This document shows, in pieces, positions 56,317 through 64,000 of a DNA stretch of 64,000 nt. Position 1 is the stretch's first letter; each line of letters starts with the position of its first letter. The stretch spans positions 20,702,465-20,766,464 of the forward strand of contig CAMZMU010000055.1 in NCBI GenBank assembly GCA_947311845.1, read 5' to 3'. The translations under genes were made by a program, and so were the position numbers. This DNA comes from Poa pratensis. Taxonomy: Eukaryota; Streptophyta; Magnoliopsida; Poales; Poaceae. The notes under the pieces are model-generated. The model was not told the DNA's origin. It worked only from the letters and a program-made list of their open reading frames with translations, and ran no database searches.

Positions 56317-58451
56317 CATGACGCCACCAGCGGTCTCAAGGCCGAGGGACAGAGGCGTGACGTCCAGCAGAAGCAGGTCCTGCACCTTCTCGTTGCCCTC
56401 GCCGCTGAGGATGGCGGCCTGGACAGCAGCGCCGTAGGCCACGGCCTCGTCGGGGTTGATGCTCTTGCACAGCTCCTTGCCGTTGAAGAAGTCCTGAAGC
56501 AGCTGCTGCACCTTCGGGATACGGGTGGAGCCACCGACGAGCACCACGTCGTGCACGGTGCTCTTGTCCATCTTGGCGTCCCTCAGGCACTTCTCCACGG
56601 GCTCCATGCACTTGCGGAACAGGTCCATGTTGAGCTCCTCAAACCGAGCCCTGGTGATGGTCGAGTAGAAGTCGATGCCCTCGAACAAGGAGTCGATCTC
56701 GATGGTGGTCTGGGCGGTGGACGACAGGGTGCGCTTCGCGCGCTCGCAGGCTGTGCGCAACCGGCGCAGTGCGCGAGGGTTGCCGCTGATGTCCTTCTTG
56801 TTCTTGCGCTTGAACTCCTGGACGAAGTGGTTCACCATGCGGTTGTCGAAGTCCTCGCCGCCGAGGTGGGTGTCGCCGGCGGTGGCCTTGACCTCGAAGA
56901 TGCCCTCCTCAATGGTGAGGAGGGACACATCAAACGTGCCACCACCAAGGTCGAAGATGAGCACGTTCTTCTCGCCAGAGCTGGTGGCCTTCTTGTCGAG
57001 GCCGTAGGCGATGGCAGCGGCAGTGGGCTCGTTGATGATGCGCATCACATTGAGGCCGGCAATGACACCGGCGTCCTTGGTGGCCTGCCGCTGCGAGTCG
57101 TTGAAGTAGGCCGGAACAGTCACCACGGCGTTCTTGATGGTGGTGCCGAGGAAGGCCTCACCGATCTCCCTCATCTTGATGAGCACCATGGAAGAGATCT
57201 CCTCAGCGGAGAACTGCTTCTCCTCTCCCTTGTACTGGACAACGATCATGGGCTTGTCAGCAGGGCCGGGGATGACCTTGAAGGGCCACAGCTTCATGTC
57301 GCTCTGCACGGACGGGTCAGAGAACCGCCTGCCAATCAACCGCTTGGCATCTGCAAGATAGATACAGCAAGAAGGTGAGTCAAATCGTTCAACTGAGACA
57401 ATTTGCACTCGAATACAGATTAATTCAGGTTTAAAACAAAACAAACAGAGCAACAGGGCCTAACAAGGAACTGCATTAACAGGACCAACTGAAACTTCCA
57501 CATGAAAATCTGAAAATAATCGTACTGAATCTAGGGGTTATAGCAAACAGGGCGGAAACAGATTCATCTGATATGATAATTACCCACAACGTTCTCCTAA
57601 GCCCAGAAACTTGCAGCTTTTTTTCAATAATTACTTCTACTGCATTAACATTAGACCAATTGGAACTTCCACATGAAAATCTGAAAATAATCGTACTGAA
57701 TCTAGGGGGTTATAGCAAACAGGGGGGAAACAGAGTTATCTGATATGATAATTACCCACAACGTTCTCCTAGACCCCAAAAAATTGTTTCGACAACAATA
57801 GCCCAAGCCCAGAAACTTGCATCTCAACTTTGTGGAACTTTCGCGTCGACATCTTAAATGAATCTTACTGAAACTAGGGGGTTTCGAACTCAGACAGTAA
57901 ATTATATTCTGTTCCATCTTCAGTAATACTCCGTACAAAATAATGCTTCTTTGCTAATGCTCGGCTACTCGCTAAGCACGGCACACACATTTTAGACCAT
58001 CAAAATTCACATTCATGGATATACATTGTAATACTAGCGTGCTACGATGAACTAGATCCAAAATCCAGAGTCATGGATGTACATTGTGATACAAGCGTGC
58101 TACGATGAACTAGATCCAGAACAAAATCACTTAAAATACGCCTAGGCACACACAACATAGCACGGACAGGATAACTCGCAACCAGACCAGCATGAACATG
58201 AGGCGATCTAAAAGAGGAAACGTTGTGCACGTACCGAAGACGGTGTTGGTGGGGTTCATGGCCACCTGGTTCTTGGCGGCGTCGCCGATGAGCCGCTCGG
58301 TGTCGGTGAATCCCACATACGAGGGCGTGGTCCGGTTCCCCTGGTCATTGGCGATGATCTCTACGCGGTCGTGCTGCCACACGCCGACGCAGGAGTAGGT
58401 GGTGCCGAGGTCGATGCCGATCGCCGGGCCCTCTCCTCCCTTGCTCGCCAT
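55591..58451 (-). CDS. HSP70: Cytosolic 70-kDa heat shock protein (HSP70/HSC70), two exons
   Basis: Exon 1 is 58451-58235 and exon 2 is 57350-55591; the intron 58234-57351 has GT and AG ends and splits the codon of Asp73, the conserved intron place in plant hsc70 genes. The product is 658 residues. Motifs in order: [15 protein letters not shown] (near residues 11-25), [14 protein letters not shown] (204-217), [14 protein letters not shown] (about 340), linker DLLLLDVTP (about 395), then a C-terminal lid with [11 protein letters not shown] and the final EEVD that docks TPR co-chaperones and marks the cytosolic/nuclear class. It is an ATP-driven chaperone working with J-domain proteins. No damage is visible. 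The start lies at the only ATG ahead of [14 protein letters not shown]. Heat-shock elements and a TATA box precede it, so heat induction is likely although it has an intron. Confidence 0.97.
57474..57829. repeat. Tandem duplication in the HSP70 intron (172-bp spacing)
   Basis: The segment starting aacttccacatgaaaatctg (57492) recurs at 57664. The copies share the aacgttctcct and agcccagaaacttgca words, with small indels between them. Confidence 0.85.
58013..58125. repeat. Second tandem duplication in the HSP70 intron (58-bp spacing)
   Basis: tcatggatatacattgtaat at 58013 recurs as tcatggatgtacattgtgat at 58071. Both are followed by agcgtgctacgatgaac. Confidence 0.88.
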
Positions 58452-58600
58452 CTCCTCCTCCTCTCTCCCTAAACTCGAACCGGGAAACACGAAATCGAAA
58501 CTGGAACTCGAGATCTGAAAGAGAATCGCGTGATTTGCTGCTGCGGGTTGGGAAATCGCGATGCTGATTGAACTGTTGAGGCGGGAGGAACAGGAGTGGG

Positions 58601-58610
58601 GTTTTTATGG
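58601..58610 (-). promoter_or_regulatory. TATA box of the HSP70 gene
   Basis: The minus strand reads ccataaaaac, about 150 bp ahead of the start codon, giving a leader of roughly 120 nt. Confidence 0.65.
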
Positions 58611-58626
58611 AGTTCGTGCGGAGGGT

Positions 58627-58639
58627 TTCGGGAATGTTC
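58627..58639 (-). promoter_or_regulatory. Heat-shock element of the HSP70 promoter
   Basis: ttcgggaatgttc is a perfect three-unit TTCnnGAAnnTTC element about 20 bp upstream of the TATA box, a binding site for heat shock transcription factors. A second two-unit site, ttctggaa, lies at 58660-58667. Confidence 0.8.
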
Positions 58640-58792
58640 AGGCGACGAGCTCCTGGAGGTTCTGGAAGCCTCTGGGGTGTGCCGATCCCGTGAGTCTGAC
58701 AATGGGAGTATGACATGTGGGGTCGGCAGTTTACAGGACTCGGGTGGGCTAGGTGGGCCTGACTCTGACCCGGTCTTGAGAACAGCCTCGTA

Positions 58793-58915
58793 CTCCCTCC
58801 GTTCCAAATTAACTGACTTGGTTTTGTCCAAATATGAATGTATCTATACTTGTTTGATGTCTAGATACATTCATGTGTAACAAAATGTGTGTCAATTAAA
58901 TCCGAACAGAGGGAG
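58793..58915. mobile_element. Stowaway MITE (123 bp)
   Basis: Terminal inverted repeats ctccctccgttcc and (complement) cgaacagagggag, with a flanking TA duplication (58791-58792 and 58916-58917), the Tc1/mariner signature. It lies about 340 bp upstream of the HSP70 start codon, beyond the heat-shock elements. Internal inverted sequence (gaatgtatcta and tagatacattc) would form a hairpin. Confidence 0.92.
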
Positions 58916-59061
58916 TAGGTTCTACGGTGAACGGCTAGCTTCTCGGCTCAGACCGCTCGAGGTTCCAATGGTAAGTTTTGGATTTTGCAGGGTCGGGCAA
59001 GAAAGAAAAAGAAGGGAGGATTCTCGGAAAGTGGCCGAGCGACAGTGAACCTGGTTTTTGA

Positions 59062-59088
59062 AATATATATATATATATATATATATAT
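59062..59088. repeat. AT dinucleotide microsatellite
   Basis: About 13 to 14 uninterrupted at units, directly beside the fold-back repeat. Confidence 0.9.
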
Positions 59089-59348
59089 TTACGAGTTTCA
59101 ACAAAAAAAATGAAAGAAATCCCGGAGATCCCACAAGCGTGCAAAAAATTAACTTCGGATATTTTGTATTCTACACCACACAAAAATGACGAATCTGATA
59201 AATTTAGAGATTTGAAAATATGCATATTTGGGTCCATACTTTTGTCAATTTTGTGTAGCCCATAATATAAAGTATCTGAAGTTCATTTTTTGCAATTTTG
59301 TGGAATACACCACTAGCTATGTCCGGGATATTTTCAAATACTCATAAA
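59088..59348. repeat. Imperfect fold-back (inverted) repeat
   Basis: The arm 59088-59190 (tttacgagtttc ... cacaaaaatgac) matches the complement of 59244-59348 (gtcaattttgtg ... tactcataaa) with scattered differences, around a loop of about 53 bp. Probably a decayed DNA transposon or MITE; target duplications were not resolved. Confidence 0.65.
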
Positions 59349-59428
59349 TATTCTTTTATATTTTTTAAAGGATCGGAATCGCTGGAGCTCGGGAGCACAA
59401 AATCTTCTCTCAGAGGATTCTCTGTTAC

Positions 59429-59860
59429 CAACTTCCCCTATCGTCTTGTTCTCACGCCGTCGTTCTTTAAGGTACTGGAGGGTTTCAATCATACCTGCCA
59501 TCCCTCCGCTAAGGTTACTTTAGAGTTTGCTCAGCGCGCTCGAGTAATAACAGGGAAAATAAAAGCAGTCCTATACAGGTTTTCAAGCCATGTTAAACTT
59601 CAGAAAGAAATGCAAACTGAAAAACGATGCTCTCGAGGGTGCAGGAGTATTTCTTTGTCTTTCGGGTTTTTATTTGAAATCCAAATCGAAATGACTCAAC
59701 TTGATAAATTAACTTATTTCTTACAATTCTTCTCGTTATGTCTTCTCGGTCCAATCCCGGTGCAGGTCTCAAACTCGTGATCTAAGCCCCGTCTTCCTAG
59801 GAAGAGTGAACACATTGAGCTATCATGTTGAGCTTGCTCTTCCTACTTTAGGGTAGAAAC
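59429..59860. repeat. Duplicated segment, copy I
   Basis: From taccaacttccc to about gagcttgctc this segment matches 60517-60749 joined to about 61990-62200. Shared words include ggagggtttcaa/ggaggttttcaa, cgcgctcga, gaagaaatgcaa and gaaatccaaatcgaaatgac. A frame (59298-59780) shows a similar peptide in both copies (FKVLEGFNHT, RARVITGKIK), so it may derive from a gene or an ORF-bearing repeat. Confidence 0.7.
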
Positions 59861-60516
59861 CACTCATATCTTTCTTTCTCTCAATATGCTGAAAGGTAAG
59901 AATGTCTTGTGGCGAGCAGATGCTAGGTATTTGCTCTGTTCGTAAACATTTATATGTTTTTACTTTTTCACTACCAATGAGTGTGCTCTTTGGGTGCTAC
60001 TTATAGATCAAGATAGTCAGACTAATGTCGAGAATGTTATAGCGCAGTGAAAAAAAGACATTATGATCGACCCACTTAGCTCTCGTCCTGGTTTGGTGGA
60101 AAAGTGAAAAGTACTGAAAGTTTATTCTCGGACTTTGCTCAAGAAGAGCACAAAGCTAAAGCAGTTGGAGCAAGTTATACTGAGATGGCATTCATGTGTG
60201 ATTTGAACCATTATTTGCATTCGGCTTGCATTGGATTGTTGTTATTTAATTTATTTGGGTTGTAATTTAAACCATTATTGTAACTTGGATTAAGTTTGTA
60301 TTATACAATAAACAATATTGTTACTTCATATTGGTTTTCTATTGCTTTCAGATTTCTAAAGTCAAATGATGAATATGTGTTAAAATGCTGAAAAAACATA
60401 CGTTTTACGAGCTGGAAATAGCCGCGGCATAACAGAAACCGTATAGCCGAGCGCCCGCGAACCTTAAAACGTGATTACGGTTCGGTGGTTTACGGTCACT
60501 GCTAGAGATGCTCTTA
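59861..60516. other. Intergenic DNA, nothing recognised
   Basis: AT-rich with no substantial ORF. The end (60395-60516) has a short GC-richer part resembling a small DNA transposon end (tagagatgctctta), but no partner terminus was found. Confidence 0.4.
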
Positions 60517-60749
60517 CCAGCTTCCCACATTGTCATGTCCTCATTGTTCATTCATTTGTCCCGATCTAGTGCCATCGTTCTTAAAGGTGCTGGAGGTTTT
60601 CAAGCATACCTACTATCCCTCCGCTCAACTTAGTTCAAAGTTGCCTCAACGCGCTCGACTAACAATGGGGAAAATCAAATCAGTCTTAGACACATCTTTG
60701 AGCCAACAACTTCAGGAAGAAATGCAAGTGAAAGAAAATGCTCTTTTGA
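60517..60749. repeat. Duplicated segment, copy II, left part
   Basis: Matches copy I (59429-59630) until interrupted by the GC-rich retroposon. The frame 60530-60757 encodes a peptide related to that of copy I (FLKVLEVFKHT, RARLTMGKIK). Confidence 0.7.
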
Positions 60750-61960
60750 CGAAATAGCCCGAAGCCCGCTATATTAATATAGCAACCATCCGATACAACC
60801 AACGACAAAGGCTGGGTGGCAGCCAACAAACACCCAAAGAAAGGAAAAAACAAGAAACAAAAAGAGACATAGGCGGATTGACTAAACGACCGTGACCCGC
60901 AACCGCTGCCCTCAGAAAAAGAACCACCATGCTCCTAGCACCGAGTCGTCAAGTACCAAGCAGCACCTTCAAGATGGGAAGTCACGCTGCTGCCCGGACC
61001 GGCACCCTGGTCCTAGGGTTTCCCCCGGCACATAGAGGAAGCAGATGAAGGGTAGCCATGACGCCCTTCGGGAAGGAAAGATGCCACCCAGAGGTGGCAC
61101 CGTGTCGGTCTCAGGCGAACCGTCAAGGATTTCTCCTGAAAAACCCTATCCACAACCTCAGGCGATCCGTAACACAGGAGCCCCACAAGGACGAGCCTCG
61201 CCCCCACCAGACAAGCCGCCCACCAACATGCGCCAAAACGGTCATGAAGACACCATCGTCGTCGCACCGAAGCTACCGCCACGAGGTCTACAAGACGAAA
61301 TCGAGGAGAAGCATGAACCGAGGTCAGCAGTACCGCGGCCGCGTAGGAGGGAACTACCTCCACCGCCGAGGACGTAGTCGACCGAATGCGGCCGCAGAGC
61401 ACACCAGTCCCCGTTAGGTCCGGCTGGGCCCGACGGGCCCGTAAAGCCCCCACGGGGCACACCAGTTCTAATAGGGTCCAACCGGTCCCAAAATGGGCCC
61501 GTGAAGCTCGTCGCCACGCTGCAACAGGCCGGCCGCCATCGTCGCTGTCTCCTGCACACTCGTCCTCTCCTCCATCTGCCGAACGCCCAGCATGTCCAGC
61601 CGGCCCGCCCCGACCCAGATCTCGGCCGCAGGGCCCTGACAGCGTTGCCCTACTGAGCGTCGTCACCCGCTGCAATGCGCCACCCCGCAGGTCTGCATGC
61701 TTCGTCGCCGTCACGCCACCACCCGGCCGGAGCCGGACAGCCGCCGCTAGGCCGGGGGAGCCCTGCCTCCACCCACATCCCACACGGGGAGAGACAAACC
61801 ACCGCCGGCGGTGCCACCCGGGCAACGCCCTGGCTGCCCCTACCAGCGGCAGCGACAAGGGAGAGAGGAAAGGGAGGGGCGAGGTGGAGGAGGCATGGGA
61901 AGGCGCGTCGCCGCCACGGGGGTGATGACACACGGGGAGAGGAGGGTGCTTTGCAAGAAT
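60750..61960 (-). mobile_element. GC-rich retroposon, copy 2 (minus strand)
   Basis: The complement of 60760-61030 (cgctatattaatatag, aaaccctaggacca, gtgctaggagcatggtggt) aligns with the 3' end of copy 1 (43815-43995). The rest is GC-rich like copy 1. It interrupts the duplicated segment. Boundaries are approximate because I could not identify its target duplication. ORFs on both strands (for example 61013-61984) are GC-bias products. Confidence 0.7.
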
Positions 61961-61989
61961 CTTTTTTAGAACTTCTCTTCTCAAGGGTG

Positions 61990-62210
61990 CAGGCTCTCGA
62001 GGGTGCAGGAGTCTATTTTCTGTCTTTAGGGTTTTATTTGAAATCCAAATCGAAATGACTGAACTTGATAAATTAACTTATTTCTCACAATTCTTGTTAT
62101 GCCTTATCGGTCCCCACTCCCGGGAGGGTCTCAAACTCGTGATCTAATCCACATTGTCTAGCAAGAGCTAAACACATTCAGCTATCATGTTGAGCTTACT
62201 CGGAGAGAAA
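61990..62210. repeat. Duplicated segment, copy II, right part
   Basis: ctctcgagggtgcaggagt and the following gaaatccaaatcgaaatgac match copy I at 59630-59850, continuing to the agctatcatgttgagctt end. Confidence 0.75.
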
Positions 62211-62317
62211 ACAAAGCCAAAACTGACGCGGGAATCTAGTAAGAAAAAGTGAGCTTCCGCGACCATGGCGTGCAGGGGAAAACTAGCGCCTTCGCCAGCT
62301 GGATCTCTAAAAGGGCA

Positions 62318-64000
62318 TGTCACCCCTATGTGTGGTTTTGGTAATTAATGACAATACCTATGGACTAATGGTTGCAATGAGTTATCCTTGTAGTGTTTGC
62401 CCGTAGGCAATGCTTGAACTCCATATGTTGGATTCAAGGTTGATGCCATGAATATAGTGATATAATGAAGTATTTGGCATCAAGATCATCGAGATGTATG
62501 GATATATATTTGATATGATCAAGAAGAAGAGTATGTGATGACCAAGTTGTTAGTCGAGGAGTTATCCGATGATTGGTCATATGTGAGTTGAGCATATTGC
62601 AAGTATGTCTTGAAGAAAAGGATTATGTGATCATTCATTGTTATCTTCAAGACACCATCTATTGAAAAGAGAAGAAAAGATGCAAGGTTGATCAAGATAT
62701 TGTTCAACACACAAGCTACAAGATGTACCAAGTAGGATCATGTATCTCTTGGTATGGTAAGCAATTGTCCATATAGCTTTGTGAACTAACCCATGATATG
62801 TGTGTGGCATTTCTATGTGTGGTTAGGTATCTTTCTATGTGCTTGCATCAAATGAAGATTTCATATAGCCTATGATGGATGACGTCAAGTGGTGATCGTC
62901 ATCAAGCTTGAGATGTGCAAGTTCAAGATAAGTATCTCGAAGATATCATATGCTTGATGCTTGCCACCCTCTTGGATATAATGGTCAAGTGAAGTTGTGC
63001 CTATGAGAGGCTCTCCCATAGTGGAGTATGGGGGAGCAATATGTGAGACTTCACCAAGCGAAGCGCAATCAAGAAAGGTGGTCTACTTGAAGAGATCAAG
63101 GTCGGCATCATCTAGATCAAGTGGAGTACGCAAGGAAAAGGTATGATCTTGATAGGATTTCTATTTTACCGGTCTCATGGTGCTAGTTGGGAGACCGGGT
63201 TATAGGATAGATACCGTACTATCAAGAGGGGCTCTCATTGAGCTTTAGCGTATCAGTTGGAGAGAGCTCAAACCTTTGCATACTTGCCTTCGTCATCTTT
63301 CTTGGTTCTTATTTGGATTTTCTCTGTGTGGGGTTTTGGAGCTTGTTGTTACCTTCATAACAAGCTCAAGTTCACCGAAAACGGATTTCGTATGAAAAAC
63401 TTGTTGCGTTTTCGGTTTTGGAGTTTCTCCCGGTTCATCTTCTATAGAGAGGTTTCACATTTCTACATTTGGTTTTATACTCCCTTGTTGGACTATGATG
63501 TTTTCCTGCATCATCTTGTCGTGCTCATTGTGGTGATTCCAACGAGCCCAAGAACATCGAAAACAGAGTTCGTATGCATAAGTTATTGCGTTTCTCGTCC
63601 GTGCGTTCCAGGAATTCCGAGCCAGTCGGAATTCCGGACCAATTTCGAACGGGTCGGAATTTTCCGGACCAATTCCGAACTGGATCCTAACTGGTTTTTC
63701 AGTACTGTACTCAGTCCGGATTCTAGTTGGTTTTTATCCGGATTATTCCGAGTCAACCGGAATTCCGAACCAAATCCGAACCAATTCCAGATTGCACAAA
63801 TCTGTACCAAACGGTCGGATTTTTGGGAACTATAAAATGGGGTCTTCTTCCCCAAAGGTTCCCCAACTCTTGAGCACGGTTTTGACCTCCATTGTTGACC
63901 CTTTGAATCTTTGCTATCTCTCTATTCCTCCATGATTCTTGCTTCCAATTAGAGGGAAAAGAGAGAGGAGATCTAGATCTATCATTCCACCAATCAATCT
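62318..64000 (+). repeat. Start of another LTR (probably Copia), cut by the window edge
   Basis: Begins near tgtcacccctatgtgtgg. The following ttttggtaattaatgacaat is a start I recall from grass Copia LTRs. It has a ccgg/ggaattcc-rich block at 63600-63830, a tataaaatgg box at 63831 and a C/T-rich stretch after it, as in a U3/R border. Only this LTR end is in the window, so the boundary and family are tentative. The 192-codon frame at 63257-63835 is compositional. Confidence 0.5.
63831..63838 (+). promoter_or_regulatory. TATA box of the right-edge LTR
   Basis: tataaaat followed by ggggtcttcttcccc, a typical LTR promoter arrangement. Confidence 0.45.

Noticed and set aside
56551..57378. 275-codon plus-strand ORF
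   Set aside because: Exact antisense shadow of HSP70 exon 2.
59780..59850. tRNA-like B-box words (ggtctcaaactcgtgat) also at 62129
   Set aside because: Could hint at a tRNA-derived SINE head, but no A-box with right spacing or cloverleaf could be drawn with confidence.
61013..61984. 323-codon minus ORF
   Set aside because: GC-biased frame running through the second retroposon copy; no homology recognised and Arg-rich throughout.

Overview
The window is nuclear DNA from a grass, most likely a Pooideae cereal or relative. This rests on the chain of nested Ty3/gypsy LTR retrotransposons, their PBS/PPT types, GC-rich grass-type LTRs and the plant genes at the right end. No species call is possible from sequence alone. 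About two thirds (1-42645) is one retrotransposon nest. The remaining third (42646-64000) is gene-bearing DNA broken up by small elements.

The nest has four levels, and the three inner junctions carry matching 5-bp target duplications. Element A (minus strand, Athila-type PBS, no pol) occupies 1-5445 plus 42204-42645. Its right LTR was hit by element D (5446-42198, Tat-type gypsy with a second RNase H and an antisense spliced gene). The 5' leader of D was hit by element B (6002-30742, Athila-type with a coiled-coil ORF in the env position). The pol of B was hit by element C (9362-23737, a Tekay/Del-type chromovirus with 4.2-kb LTRs). The insertion order is therefore A, D, B, C. All coding regions carry frameshifts, but the LTR pairs are still very similar, so the nest is fairly young.

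To the right lie a 1.24-kb GC-rich retroposon with a 14-bp target duplication (42773-44014), a repeat-rich intergenic stretch, an intact single-exon gene for an HSP20-like (alpha-crystallin domain) protein (50319-51848), and a decayed RDR2-like RNA-dependent RNA polymerase fragment (about 52290-54230, minus). That fragment is itself interrupted by a complete 347-bp TRIM element. Next comes an intact two-exon cytosolic HSP70 gene (58451-55591, minus) with heat-shock elements, a TATA box and a Stowaway MITE in its upstream region. A fold-back repeat, a duplicated segment, a second copy of the GC-rich retroposon and the start of another LTR close the window.

The two intact host genes (HSP20-like and HSP70) are both chaperone-related but face each other with separate promoters; I infer no shared regulation. 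The least ordinary signals are a gene-like spliced unit inside the LTR of C, the antisense multi-exon gene of D, the extra ORF ahead of gag in C, and the TRIM inside the RDR2 fragment.
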